The notes beneath the pieces were generated by a model, which ran no database searches, was not told the DNA's origin, and worked only from the letters and a program-made list of their open reading frames with translations. The position numbers and the translations under genes are program-made. Below are positions 26,801-38,916 of a stretch of DNA of 64,000 bases, piece after piece (position 1 is the stretch's first letter; each line of letters opens with the position of its first letter). Origin of the DNA: Limonium bicolor (Eukaryota; Streptophyta; Magnoliopsida; Caryophyllales; Plumbaginaceae); the NCBI GenBank assembly GCA_023374045.1, contig CM041779.1, positions 144,709,485 through 144,773,484 on the forward strand, in the 5' to 3' direction.

Positions 26801-27924
26801 TTCTCTTCCCTTCTTCTCCTTTGTTCTCGGTTCCAATGGGTTCACACACACAAAATGCTACAGCCCATAACACATACACAATACCATTTAGCATTCATTT
26901 TATACTAACCCTAGAATTTAGGTTTTAGGGTTTAGAAAAGGATGTTACCTTCCAATGGGTGAATGAAGTTCTTGAATAGCAAAAGAACAAGATTCCTAGC
27001 CCAACAAGAGAGCCAAAATCGGCTGGAACAAAGAGGGCCAAGAGTTCAAAAACTGAAAATCCTTATAATGCCAATGAGAGCTAGAAATGAAGGATTTTCG
27101 AAATTCTTTTTACCTCAAAGTAACAAGGAGGTGAAGGTGCTTCTAATGGTGGACTTGAATCTTCAAATGGGGAACACCCATAAAAACGAAAGTTGAGCTT
27201 TTTGATTTTTGAAAGGATGAAAATGTTCTCCTTTGCAAGGGGATTCCAATGGTATGGTTTTTTATAATTTTTGGACAAAGGATGAAGGCACAACAATGGA
27301 GAGAAGGTGAGGTTTGTGGGGGTTTCTTCAACACTCCATGAATGTCGCAGGAGAGGAAGAAGAGAGAATAGAGAAGGGAGGGAGTACGTGAGAGGAAGAG
27401 GGAAAAGTGAGGAGAGAGAGTCCCTTTTCTTTTCTTTCTTGCTTTTATTTACTTTGTTTGTCTTTTAGCACATAAGAGAAAAATAAAGAGAGTGAGAGAG
27501 GGGGCTATCAATCCCACACCCACACACACTCAATTTTTTTGCTTTTTATTTACAAAGTGGACACGCTAACTTTGTTTATTTGCATTCTTACCCCATGACT
27601 TCCCGGTTGTTACAGTTTTTACTAACCGGTACCCGTTTTCCGGAATTTTCTCGTTTAATTAATTTTATTGGTTCTAAAGCTTCACTAATATTTATTAGTG
27701 ACTATTTAGTTGACCAAAATTGTTACGAGCCTGTTTGACCCGCTTAAAGTCACGTTTTCCCGGTTTCCTCGAAAAACACGCTTTAAGGTTCGTTTATGCT
27801 TTTAACCCATTTTAAAGGTTTGTTTCCTTCGGGATTTTTTCCCTCGTATTTATTTAAGTGTAATTAAGCCTTTAAAAATATAACTAGCCTAATTAATCAC
27901 TGTTTTTAATTACGGGGTATTTCA
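23825..27924 (-). mobile_element. Solo LTR of a Ty3/gypsy element (4100 bp)
   Basis: The segment starts TGTAACACCCC and ends GGGGTATTTCA, with the TSD GGTAG at 23820-23824 and 27925-27929. Related LTRs in the window read TGAAATACCCC to GGTGTTACA, so this one lies in minus orientation. It has no primer site, polypurine tract or coding region, which fits a solo LTR left by recombination between two LTRs. It contains a 71-bp hairpin-rich tandem array (25515-25990) and a CGCAGCGGAATA motif near its U5 end (about 23886). The short open frames inside it are not supported. Confidence 0.85.
25515..25990. repeat. 71-bp tandem repeat with an internal palindrome, seven units
   Basis: Units start near 25516, 25590, 25659, 25731, 25801, 25873 and 25944. 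Most contain GACCGACCTTGC, a ten-base loop such as AAGTCCGGTC, then GCAAGGTCGGTC, followed by CCATTCCAG and a variable ~25-base spacer. The arms are exact 12-base inverted complements in the best units. In several units both arms carry the matching change (GACCGAACTTGC with GCAAGTTCGGTC), so pairing is kept. The ORF-like stretches on both strands are artefacts. Confidence 0.85.
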
Positions 27925-29177
27925 GGTAGCCCATTCTATTTGGCCACCAGTTTCACTATTATCGCTACCAATTGTGTTGGTAGCAAATGGGCCTTTTTCT
28001 TGTAGTGTATGGTGTCGAGCTACCTTTGATAATGAACAATAATTACCAATTGGTGGAACATGAGAATAACCCGGGAAGACAACATCTCTGGCCGCGCGGT
28101 ATGGAATACTCGGGAGTTGGTATCTGCATCAGATCCTTCAACCATCTATGGTGGAGCACATCCTGGAGTCTAGAGGTGACTCCGCTTTCTCAACCCTGGG
28201 CGTCGGGAATGGGGGAGTGACAAATTGGTGGAGCATATCCTGGAGTCTAGAGGTGACTCCGCTTTCTCGGCACATGACGTCGGGAATGGGGGATTAGCTA
28301 TGGAGGAGACGTCCTCCAACGTGTGGTGATAAGAGAACTCACAATTAATCCATAAAGAAACAAGTAAAGATTGGCACCTACATGATATGGTCACGGGATC
28401 CAAACTATATCCCCAGACCTGGTGCAAGGAAAGAGAAAGAAAATACACATTATGGGAATAAGAGAAAAGAAATAAAACACACAACGCTCGAATGATCCCA
28501 TAGTGAGGATCATGAGTATAACATACCTATGCACACGTTTTATTATGTACATGATTGTTGTTGTGATACTAGCAGCTTGTTGTGTTTGGTTGTTGTTGCT
28601 AATGCATGGCTACCTTTAAGTGTGTATGATACCATGATGTATTGAGGTGTGCTTTACTGCTTTATTATAGCATGTAAATTGACTTAATAATATTCGACCA
28701 AGTAGTCGTGTAGCCCGGCAACATACGGGCTACACATATTCATACTCAGCGTAGTTTGCTGAGTCCTTTACAACCCAATTTTTACAGGTATTTGTGCCGG
28801 ACGATAACGAAGCGTAGGCGGGATGGCTACCATGGGGGTAGTCCATCAGGGCATGACTTTTGAGTTTGTAGTAGTATGTATAATGTATAGGTTGTTACTA
28901 AACCCGAGATGTAAATTCCAGATTATGATTTGGTAATTTTGTTGTAGACACTCGGTATTTGAGAATTGTACTTTATGTTGTATATGAGTTTTAATAGAGG
29001 GCTGTTTCCAGTCATACAGACCGTAACTTGGTGTTGGAAGAGTGGACGTGTCAACCACGTGGGTGGTTGGCGTCTGTGACACCCGGATGGAGTTTATTCC
29101 GCTGCATAGTCAACTTGTAATACGGCGAGGAGCGATGTTTGTATTGTTGAATGTTTATTTGGGGGTGTTACAAATAC

Positions 29178-29315
29178 ACACCTCCAAGTGAAACTCTTAT
29201 TTTACTATTGTCAACGAATAACAATAATGTTTACTTTAAAATATCCACTTAAGATCTTAGTTTATCATATTTAAGCTTCAGGCCAGGTGTCAACGTTTTG
29301 TTGATAAAAAAAGAG
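29178..29315. other. Short host segment between the LARD element and the Mutator-like element
   Basis: This 138-bp piece continues the sequence that stood left of 2794 before the LARD inserted. It is AT-rich and has no gene or signal that I recognise. Confidence 0.5.
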
Positions 29316-29385
29316 GGTCACTACGCGCAGTCGGATTTCAAATTCGCTCAGTCAGAAAATGACCATTTTGTCCTTGCTTCAAAAT
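29316..29385 (+). repeat. Candidate left terminal inverted repeat of the Mutator-like element
   Basis: The text runs from GGGTCACTACGCGCAGTCGG to CATTTTGTCCTTGCTTC. It matches the inverted right end (58001-58056) at about 14 of the best 19 positions, plus the TTGTCCTT block. It stands 210 bases before the transposase start codon. Confidence 0.5.
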
Positions 29386-29448
29386 GTTTTTAAAATTAAA
29401 TATGTACCCATAACTTGTGACATATTACGAGGAGCACCCAAATTTCAT

Positions 29449-29455
29449 TATATAA
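29449..29455 (+). promoter_or_regulatory. Candidate TATA box of the MULE transposase
   Basis: TATATAA lies 71 bases upstream of the proposed start ATG at 29526. A purine-rich GAGAGAGAAAGAGAGG leader lies just before the ATG. Distance and sequence fit a plant promoter with a short 5' leader. Confidence 0.4.
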
Positions 29456-29669
29456 GGAGAATGAACATGTTATGAAATCATATTTAAATTCAGAAATCAT
29501 ATAGTAAGAGAGAGAAAGAGAGGAAATGGTTTTAAAAGGTTTGAAGAAATTTTTCAGAAGGAAGAGCAAAAAGAAAGGAGAAAATAACGAAGGTGGCGAT
29601 CCAGAGATATTCGATGACTACACAGATGATATTAACACCAATGAGAATGTACGAGGGGGACATTATGAG

Positions 29670-30073
29670 GTACTTTTTATGCTTTTTATCGCAATTTAAG
29701 TTTTAATTAGGTACAAATGTAGATAAAATTTTGGTAAAAACAGTCAGAAAAGGCAAGTATTGATACTGGAGCAGTAGACGCCGACGCCAGCCAAAAGCGG
29801 CCGGCACCGGCGCTGGCGCCGTCGATGTCCGTGGCTTCAAGTAGGCGTCTCCGCCGGCTGCTACTTGTCTGTGTCGCCGGCCATATTTTGCTTGCGACAT
29901 CCCAGGCCGCCCCTCCTATCGGGTGTCGGTGCCCACCCCTTGACCCGGGCGTCAGCGCTCGTCCTTTCTACCCGGCGACGTCGTGAACCCTTCTTTGTCG
30001 GCGTTGACATCTGCACACCGGTCTTTAAAACGCTATATTTTCTTCGTTCTAGCCCCGATTGTGGATTAGTTTG
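29670..30073 (+). other. First part of the transposase intron, with a GC-rich block
   Basis: The intron starts GTACTTTTTATG. Bases 29770-30010 are GC-rich (GCCGGCACCGGCGCTGGC and similar), unlike the AT-rich exons, and give spurious open frames on both strands. The intron continues at 34016-34160 after the solo LTR and ends TTGTTGTTTAG. Confidence 0.5.
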
Positions 30074-33000
30074 TGTAACGCCCCTACTTATCATAAATGC
30101 AGCGGAAATGAAATACTAAGGCGATTACAGATCATCGGGCTCCAAACACCCGGCACCAAACCTCACCAATTACAACTTATGTCATTACAAAAGCTACGGT
30201 CTGAACTCGAGAAAACCTAACATGAAGGTAATAACAACAAAATACATTAGCTCTCCAAAATTCCTAATTCCCATCCCATACACTCACTCTCTTCGTGGCC
30301 ACCTGTACAACAACTCGTACCTCGCACCTGCAAGATGAAACCAAGCAGCCCACCCCGGGAGGGGTGAGTCAGTTCCCTGGAATGGAACTGGTACAATCCT
30401 CATAACAGAAATTAAACATAATCTTTAAACAATATAGAAACTTGGAAAGGAACTCCAAAAACCAAACAGAGGGACAAGGCACTTCAAATCACCAAGTCAA
30501 AGCAACAGGCAAGTAATAAAGATAGACAACAATAAAGATAATGTTAGTCAGTTAGAACCACACCAGGAGTCAGTGAACATCCCATGCTTAAGTTAGATTA
30601 AGTTCCAGTAAGAATTGAAAAACCCAAGAAGTCACAAGGACTAGGAAAGGAAAGAAGAAGTCCAAGAACCAACAACTCAAGGGTGGAATGAAACCAATTG
30701 GAAGAGATGGCTCGCTGTTGACTACGTCCGATAGGACAGGGGATATACAGCCCCTCGCTGTTTACAACGTCCGTCTGGACAGGGGATATACAGCCCCTCA
30801 CTGTCTATCACGTCCCTTTTTGGGACAGGGGATATACAGCCCCTTACTGTTACCATTGAAGACGCGCGCACGTCGAAAGAAAGATTTCCAAGATTGATCT
30901 TTTCCAAAAATCCCGCTAGATCACCAACTACCCAGAGCAATACCAAAACACTCAGTCCTACAGAGTGCAGAAGCGTAAACCCTAAGTAGCCAATGTCTAA
31001 CGGGCAACCAAGTAGAAGAAACCAATACCCAAGTGAGTTCCACATCCAAGGCTCAGTTAGTCACACAACAGTTCCCTTTCGAGATTCATTCAAGCTCAGT
31101 TAGCGTTCCTCAAAACATTCCAAGAAGTTCGTCACCAAAAGTATCTGAGTACGAGAAATCGTACAAAACATTCCATCAAGTCCATAACACATCAAGCTGA
31201 GTACGAGAAATCGTACCTGGTATATGTAGAAGCAGTAACCAAACTCGAAAATGCGAACTACTTCCACCAATTACCTATAATTAAAGTATTCCAAGCATTA
31301 ATTAGTTAAAGCACTATAATGCTACACATCCCCCATTTTAATTAGTCTATAGTTTTGTTTTACAGTTACTCCCTCCTAAGGATCTAGCTAGACCTCGTAA
31401 TTAAATCTTTAGTGCATACTTAACTTATTCCATTTACCCTCTCCTGATTATAGGTTTAGTTTATTTAAACCCTTTGGTTACGCTTGGCTAACTCACTTTA
31501 TCACCCATTAAAGGTTTACGATATGTATTTCCCCCCTAGTAGTCCACCTAGATGCTACATTAACTTTTGATATTTTTAATTGTCACGTAAGAATAAGATT
31601 TATCCCAATTTCTCCTTCTTAATACGTTTCCCATAAGATATGTTACTAGTTTTATTTACTTCTAGTGTGTTTACTTATACACTTATATTTTCCTTAGAAT
31701 TTATCCAAAATATTCTTTAAGAAATGCTTATTGTATTTAATTATATTTAATACCTTTTAGACATATCCACAACTGATATATGGTTTATAAAATAAAGTGT
31801 TTGCCCTAGTTTAATTCAACATATTAACCTCCAAAATAATAATATGTAGTTTAGTTTAATACCTCGATTTAGTATAAGTTCCCATTTTATTTTTCTCATA
31901 TAAGTATATTTATGTGTAAACAACTTTTACTTCACCTAAAAGATAATACCCAAAATATCTATAAACATACTGTTATAAAATATTAATTTAGTTTCCTTTA
32001 TTTTCCCCAACCTGAAAAGTTAATTACCTAGCCATACTTTAATTTTTGGTTACATTTAAAACCTTATATTATAGGTTATTCTTATGAAAATTCCATAAAC
32101 ATAATTTTTAAACCTATTTACCCTTGTCCAAAAATTCCCAAATTTAATATACAATAACTATAACATTTTAGACATATTATAAAATTTTTATTTCATAAAA
32201 ATATCTTTTTAAATCACCCAAATAATTCCATAATACCCGTAACTTGCAAAAATAATAACTTATGTTTAAAAACTCAAAACCCTTATTAATTTACATCAAA
32301 ATAAACTACATTAAATAAGGAATCTATGGTTAAAATTTCAAGTCAAAACACATTCGGGAAGGCCATTAAATAAATCTAGCAAGTTAGGGTTTATTTCTGA
32401 ATATAATATAAAAACTTATACTTATATTTTAAAACGTTTTAATCGTGGCCGTCCGTTTCTTTTAACTGAGATCGGACGGCTCCTGAACGTCGAGTTCATC
32501 AGTGAACTCAATTCGATCCCGAGTACTAATCTACCGTTTTCTCTTAATCCACAGAACCAAATCGAGTGGTTCTTGTTCCATTGAATTCGAAATTCCAAGA
32601 CGCATCTATTGACACCGATTTCCCCAAATTTCATGCAGTATTACGCAAGATTGAATCTGGGTTCGAGTTAGGTTGAGTTTCGGGTTTACGAATCCGATTT
32701 CGCCAATTCCTCTCGATATAATGCATAATTGAATAAATTGCTTTGTGGGTTTGGTCGAAAATGAAGTTAAGATTGGCAACAACGGAGCAATTTGATCAGA
32801 AACTCACCGGAATAGCATTAACGGGAAGAATCCAACTCGGAAAATCTGGGAATCGTTATTTCATGTGCGGTTCAGGTATGCCACTTCACGAATCAACTCG
32901 CACCAACTGAGAGAGATTCGATTCTTCGAACCTATCACAATCCAAACTAGACATGTAACTCTAGATGTCAGTAGAAGAATCATTGAATTTGATGAACTAG

Positions 33001-34010
33001 GGATAAAGTTACAGATCTCACAAGATCGGTGTTTACCTAGTTTGTTTCGGGATGAACTGGGCAAAATTACCGACGTGATCGAGTAGGCATCTTTAGACAG
33101 TTCTAACTCCCAAACTAGTGCGAATCAGCCTTGGCCATCAACATGAAAGTTATAGAGGGATTAGAGATCTTCAAAACAAGCTAAAGAACAAGAAATTTGG
33201 ATGAGAAATGAAGAAGTTATGGCGTGACGAATTTTACCCGATTTCAGGAGAAACTGGAATTCTGGGTTACACAATCGCGAGGAGCCAACTTTGGATCAAT
33301 TTTCCGGTCATTGTAGAAGGAGTTAGATGGTGTGTGAGTAATGGTTGGAAAGAGGAAAGATAGGAGAATCGAATGAAACAAATGGCATACCAAATGGTGG
33401 AGTAGGGAAAAAGATATAGGTGTCTAAAGATCGACCCCCGACATGCCAAAACTGAAGGAAATTCAATCGATTGAGTAATCCTGGGTGCTGACTGGGCGCG
33501 ACACGTGTCCTTAACCCTGGACACGTCAGCATCCTCCAAAATTTTGGCTCTAAACTTCAATCTATCATAACTTTGGCTAGGATGATCCGTTTTTGACGTT
33601 CTTTTTATCGATCTTCATGGTTTTTCATAACCTATTTATTGGTATAGGTTTCATGGCCTGGTTTGACCATTCTCAAAAAGTCAACTCTAGCAAGGCTTAA
33701 TAAGCTTTAAGGTTTCTAGAATTTTATATTGACTTTTATGTTTCAAAACAATGTTCCAACACCTCCTAAAATCTTTATAATATATTTGGAGTGTTTAGAA
33801 ATTTTCCCAAGATTTATTGACTTATAAATCTTATTATTAAATTCATAATACTATATAATAATGTATAATAATTAGGGTTAAATAGGAGAAAACCCCTAAA
33901 TAAATTTCACAACTCCATATAATAATTTAATATTCATTATTCCATATAATAATTTAATTTTAACAAAAGAAATCCCCTAAATTAATTTAAATTAATTTAG
34001 GGGTATTTCA
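30074..34010 (-). mobile_element. Solo LTR of a Ty3/gypsy element (3937 bp)
   Basis: The segment starts TGTAACGCCCC and ends GGGGTATTTCA, with the TSD GTTTG at 30069-30073 and 34011-34015. It lies in minus orientation by the same logic as the 23825 LTR. It sits inside the first intron of the transposase. There is no primer site, polypurine tract or pol sequence. An ATGCAGCGGAAA motif at about 30096 matches the CCGCTGCAT motif of the other LTRs. Open frames inside (for example 30722-31045 and 33267-33560 minus) show no domain. Confidence 0.87.
30712..30858. repeat. ~50-bp tandem repeat in the solo LTR, three units
   Basis: GGACAGGGGATATACAGCCC recurs near 30735, 30778 and 30824, each with CTNNCTGTT and an ACGTCC word. 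Each unit holds a GGGGATATACAGCCCC near-palindrome. Confidence 0.7.
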
Positions 34011-37000
34011 GTTTGCGCCCACGTGTTCCTCTCTTCGTCTACTTTGCATCATTTCACTTTGCAGATAATTTGCATGATCTGTGTGTTATTTTGCTTAAGC
34101 ACACACTTTTACCATTTACATCGAGTACTAGTTGACCGAACGTAAGTATTTGTTGTTTAGGGTGAGAATGATGGTGTATTCGATGACGAAGTAATGAACG
34201 TAGACATAGGTCATTTGTTTAGTATAAGCCAAATGTTTGCGGATAGAGAAGAGGCTGCTACCCATGTGATACCCCTTGTCGAGAATAATAACATCTACTT
34301 AATTAGACAAGCTATGAGGGATGGTGGTGAATTAGTATACATGTGATATGTACAGCAAGAGTAGGTCACACAATTGCCAAGGTGAATCATCCTCATCTAG
34401 TAAAAGGCGGCGGCGCACTACGAAGAAATGGAACTGCCCGTTCCGCATAAGCATCCATGGTGGGGTGATTTCTAGGTGGTCAGTCTAGGTAATGCAGTTG
34501 GTGCATAACCATGAACTGGCTCGTAATCCTCACTCACACTTGGTGCGTCCTCGCTTCAGCATCGATGAAAGAGCAAGTATGAAAAGTCTACACAGGAGCG
34601 AAGTTGCGCCAAGGCAGATGTGGGCCCACCTGCATGACAAGAATCCTGAGAGCACGGTCGACAAAACATCGATTCATAATTTGGTAAAAAAATTAAGGAG
34701 AGAGGATCATGGCGGGCTTACTAATGTAGCATCACTCATGCACTTGTTGGATGAACGTAAATACAGTTGGTGGTCTGAGATAGATGCAAATAAGTGTTCG
34801 CACTTAAGTACAGTTCGTGTTTATCTGGTTGTCCATGTTATTAGTTATTTTTATTTGTTAATGTAATTTTGGCAGGGGATGATACTAGGTTGGGGCTTAT
34901 CTTGATCGTGCACCCTTTTGGGCTTACGCTATTTCAGATGTTCCCGTATGTGGTGCTCATTGATAGCACTTACAAGACGAACCAGTACAAGATGCCACTA
35001 ATTAAGTTCATTGGAGTGACATTGTGCGGCAAGAATTTCAGTATTGCATTTTGCTTTGTAGGTTAGAAAAGATGAGTCCACCTATACGTGGATGCTTTTC
35101 GAGCTGATGAAGTTGATGACTCGCTTCCATGAAGTTTTTAACACTGACAATGAAAAGGCGTTAGTAAAATCACTTTCAGTGGTATTTCTAAGTGTCCCAC
35201 ATCTTCTATGTTGGTGGCACGTCTCCAGGAACATGGCTGTGAAAGCGGTCAAGATCTTGAAGTGTGACACATCTGCAGCCGAAGCAGTAGCATATCGCTA
35301 GCATAGGCTTGTGTATGCCCCTGCCATCGCAGAGTTTGACGAACTATGACTGATGATCAAGTTGTACGGAAGCAAACATCCTTTTGTGGTCTATTTGGAG
35401 ACCACATGGATATATCAAGGCCAGAAATTTTGTGAGCCATAGAGCAAGCGAGTCAGACATTTCGGTAACATATCAACGAACAAGCTTTTTTAAGTTAAAT
35501 TGTCAACATATAAGTGATTAAATTTGTAGTTGTCCGAGTACTTTGTTACTAATGACTTGTTCACATGCAAGGTGGAGAGCACACACTCGACTCTAAAATC
35601 CTGGATTCACACATCCACTGGATCGCTGGACATGACATTCGACTGTATACACATATTTGTTGAGGGGTAACACTTTCAGATAAAATAAAACTTTGAGTTT
35701 TCCCTTGATAGAAGAGTGTTGGAAGACCAGCAAGTGTCGTTCATGTGTCTTGTTGGTCAGGTGAGCCTCAAATGCTAGGAACTACTTCAAACAGAGTTGA
35801 GAAGCGGTCGCTGCAATAATGATCATACACCAGAATCTGAAGAAATTTGTACGATTACTTACACGATGGGATTACCGTGTACGCATCGTATTTATCAATA
35901 CGTTCTGACTGGTCAAAATCTACCAGTCGAAGAAGTCCACATTTTCTAGCGGACACTTAGATATGACTATTAATACGAGTTTTCCGTACCTCGTCAGACC
36001 TATGAAGAGTCGTATACAGCTGAAGAAACAATTAACATGCATCGGCCTTTGGTACGATTCTCAGATCAGTTCGATTCCACATCAATTGAAAAAGCGTTCA
36101 ACGCTTGGAAGCCACTCTGGGATCCCATGGATGATCATAGTGGGCTAGTGCCACCAGAAGTAAAGGTGCCTAAGGGTAGGCCGCACAAGAAGAGGCCCAA
36201 CACCAGAGACAAGTCTAAGCACAAACATGTTGGTCTTGGGAAACAGAGGGCTTCGATGCGCCGAAGCCAATCTCAGCAACGCCCGGCCGTACAGGAAAGT
36301 CAAACTGAACGTGAGCCATTGATGCAGCACAGTCAATCCCAGCGATGGTCATCCGGGCGGCAAAGTCAAACTGGAGAAGGGTTGGCGATGCAGTATAGTC
36401 AATCAAATCGATGGTCATCGGTGCTCGAACACACATTTAAACCCTTTTCACTATCTTCGTACTGGCGTGCGTTTCATACTGAACTACTTCAATTCATTAC
36501 AGGTTACAGAGAAATAGTGGGGGATGGAAACTATGGTTTTTAAGCTATCGTGAATTGGGTATACAACGATGAAACTCAGTGGAAAATGGTGAGAAAGGTA
36601 TGTCTAAAGGATTTGACAACAAGATCAGAGTGGTGGTGGGAGCGAGTGGAAAAGGATTGGTACGACAGACAATATGCACGTCTGGACTGGTTTGGCGATT
36701 CGTTTGCACCATTTACACATTGGATGAAATATTTGGATCTGGGTCTGATTCTGTGCACAGCCTACAATATAGTAATCATCATCTTTGCAATTAGCGTTGG
36801 CTTTATGGCGAGTGGCATGACGGGCCTCCCGTTACGAGATGATCATGGTATGATGCACCGCGCAACAGAGGTCTGTGTTGCATTAGTGAGCCAGCAAAGC
36901 CACTTCGTGTGAGTAGAGACAGTCACTGATTGCCCTGTCCCGTCGTTGATACCTATGTGACGAGGTTTTCACGATCCTGAAATTTCACATTATGAAGCTA

Positions 37001-38291
37001 TGTACAGTCACAGACGCAATCGCTAGTTATAGTTGCTTCCTCCAAGGGGTTCATATTCTATAATTGATGTACCTAATTGAGCTCATTTTTGTAATTATAA
37101 GTAAATCTAAATGTAATTGGTTAGACGACTGTTTGTTCTTAGAAGATGTCTATTGATATCACAGGCATCCACTTCTTGTTCAATAGTAAAACAATCAAGC
37201 CTGCTTAAACTCCTAAAATGGTTAGACGACTATTAATTCTTAGAAGATGTCTATTGATATCACGGACATTGAAATACCCCTAAAATTTTAGAATGCGAAT
37301 ATTATAAAGTTTGCAGGTATATGACATAAATTGTAAGTATATTACATGGTTTATAAGTACATTTTATTATTTACACGTATGTTATAAAGCAACAAATATA
37401 TTATATAGATTGCAAGTATACTATGTAGTTTACGAGTATATTATCTTATTTACGAGCATATTATTATTTTATATTCAATAAAGATAATTTGTTTTAATTA
37501 AATTAACTCGTTTTCAAAGTATAAGTCAGTTGTGCTTTTTAATGTCGTAGTAATAATAATCATAATTTTCTGGTTAAGTTGATGTGTTTATTTATTAAAA
37601 ACGAAGTCACAATAATAATGTTATGATTTAAACAATACCATTGATTTACTATATTAAGTGAGTCAGTTTAATTGATCAGTTTTATTCTTTGGTATTCTTC
37701 ACATTATGTAATGAATCATTTCTAACTTTCAGTATTTCCTATTTTATTTATTAAACAACCCTCAGCCTTCCACATTTCCTAGCTTTTGGTTTGAATAATC
37801 TGTCCCACTAATTTAGTTTAATATAAACAGTCCACACTCTATATTCCTTCCGTTTTCCCTCTACTCCTTTTAATCCCTGTCATACTACTTCTTTTGTCTG
37901 TCCAACAAATCCCTCTCTGTCCCTCTCAACTCTCACACTTCTTCGGCTGGACAGAAAGTGAGAAATTTCCTGTACTCCATCTTGCTCTCAGTCAGACTCA
38001 GAAACAAAAAAGTTAATTCTCGGTATGTTCAATGTTCTATCTATCTCTGTTCTTTTCCTTCCTTTTAGCTGCTCTGACTCGATTGATACAGGAAACAATA
38101 GAGAAATTATAAGACTATCCTCTCTTACTTTCGATTTGCATAGTGGAACAAAAATAAAATAAAAACAATCATCCTCACTGTTACCAAAGCCAAATTTAAA
38201 TACTGGTCTGCTCTCTCTGCCACACACAGTCCTACACTACCCATCCTCTCCTCTACGCTATCTTACACATACACAAAATTAAAAAAATATA

Positions 38292-38600
38292 CTCCCTTCG
38301 TCCGTTTTTGACCTTCTGGTCTTCCTTATTTTTTTGTTCCAGAATTATGTCTTCTTTCTAAGTTAAAAGTAAGTTAATAAATGTACTTTACCACAATACC
38401 CTCCTTATGCGTTTGATATTGTTTGCAGAAATATAATTATACAGATGTGATGTGTTCTGTACGCACTCAAAACACAAATCTGATTGTCAGTATTATGAGG
38501 GGTGTTTCGGTAAAGTTAACCATGCTACAGTTTGAAAAAGTAAACTTTCTTAATATCTGTGCTTTTGATTGACCGGAAGGTCAAAAGCGGACCGAGAGAG
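38292..38600. mobile_element. Stowaway-type MITE (309 bp)
   Basis: The left end is CTCCCTTCGTCCGTTTTTGA and continues CCTTCTGGTC. The right end is its inverted counterpart, read inward as CTCTCTCGGTCCGCTTTTGA and continuing CCTTCCGGTC. The terminal repeats are about 30 bases with few mismatches. TA dinucleotides at 38290-38291 and 38601-38602 are the expected TSD of Tc1/mariner elements. There is no coding capacity. Confidence 0.9.
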
Positions 38601-38879
38601 TATGTACTTATCCCCCTCTCTCACGCACGCAACCCAAAAGAAACAGGAAAAAAAATAAAGCCTACACACCTCTCCTCCCTTCTACCCATCGGTCACACAT
38701 ACATAAAAAGAAAAAAAAATAAAAAAACAACTCCTCTCCTCCCTTGCTAACTCATGCGTACAGGAAGGCAACCAAAAAAAAATATTAATAAAAAAAATAT
38801 ATCAAAATCCAATTCGTGAACCAATGCTCCCGTACCGTACTTGTAGTTGTACCATTCTATCTTGTTGGATGATGTCGGC

Positions 38880-38916
38880 GATGATGTCATCCGCTGAAGT
38901 CAGCGATGACATCATC
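38880..38916. repeat. Near-perfect hairpin in the solo LTR
   Basis: GATGATGTCATCCGCTGA is followed after two bases by TCAGCGATGACATCATC, which is its inverted complement except for one extra C. The 17-bp stem has a two-base loop. Confidence 0.7.

Larger units (their letters stand above)
20347..28007. mobile_element. Non-autonomous CACTA transposon 2 with two nested insertions
   Basis: The termini are CACTACAAGAAAAA (20347) and TTTTTCTTGTAGTG (ending 28007). They are flanked by the TSD TAT (20344-20346 and 28008-28010), confirmed by the empty site in the 5' LTR. Subterminal repeats such as TTGCTAC and GGTAGCTAAA fill 20350-20880 and return at 23545-23820 and 27930-27985. Without the nested CACTA element (21759-23138) and solo LTR (23825-27924), the element itself is about 2.2 kb and has no recognisable transposase. 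Confidence 0.93.
13941..29172 (+). repeat. 3' LTR of the LARD element, split by two CACTA transposons
   Basis: It matches the 5' LTR from TGAAACACCCC through GGGGTGTTACA. The match is interrupted at 16188-17150 and at 20347-28007. Removing each insertion and one copy of its 3-bp TSD restores the 5' LTR sequence exactly at both joints (GGAATTCCTTGAGG and CACTATGGTGTCG). The remaining LTR is about 6.6 kb. After the end at 29172 the TSD AATAC follows. Confidence 0.93.
2794..29177 (+). mobile_element. Large non-coding LTR retrotransposon (LARD-type, Ty3/gypsy derivative), complete with nested insertions
   Basis: The element runs from TGAAACACCCC at 2799 to GGGGGTGTTACA ending at 29172. It is flanked by the 5-bp TSD AATAC (2794-2798 and 29173-29177). 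It has a 6647-bp 5' LTR (2799-9445), an internal region of 4495 bp (9446-13940) and a 3' LTR (13941-29172) that returns to about 6.6 kb once two CACTA insertions are removed. A primer binding site complementary to initiator Met-tRNA begins 5 bases after the 5' LTR, and a polypurine tract precedes the 3' LTR. No gag or pol could be found, so mobility would need proteins from a relative. The pre-PPT text (GGGACGAAGTCTCTTTTAAGG) and the LTR end motifs are of the Tekay/Del chromovirus style; that lineage call is inference. Confidence 0.93.
29526..36912 (+). pseudogene. MULE transposase (FAR1 type) fused to a C-terminal OTU-like protease domain, broken
   Basis: Exon 1 (29526-29669) starts with a lysine-rich peptide and ends at a GT donor. 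Exon 2 starts at 34161 in the same phase; the intron was opened by a solo LTR. Domains in order: a FAR1-type zinc-binding segment (about 34290-34530, ending in HNHEL); the linker; the MULE transposase core with DSTYKTNQYKMPL at 34962, followed by CWWHVSRN near 35210; a VESTHSTLKSW motif near 35573; a SWIM-like GLPCTHR near 35870; and a C-terminal region with GDGNYGF (36520-36540) and SHFV at the end. The last two match the layout of OTU cysteine proteases. Damage includes a one-base loss near 34343, a frame break near 35062, several stops between 35300 and 36040, and a stop at 36541. The expected catalytic Cys of the OTU motif is Tyr. The gene encoded the enzyme that would move the element. 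Confidence 0.8.

Noticed and set aside
29703..30119. GC-rich overlapping open frames on both strands
   Set aside because: They lie in the transposase intron, and no frame shows a domain or a preferred strand.
32861..33560. Possible host gene fragment in the 30074-34010 LTR
   Set aside because: Frames on both strands overlap, none has a motif, and the stretch lies wholly within a TSD-bounded solo LTR.
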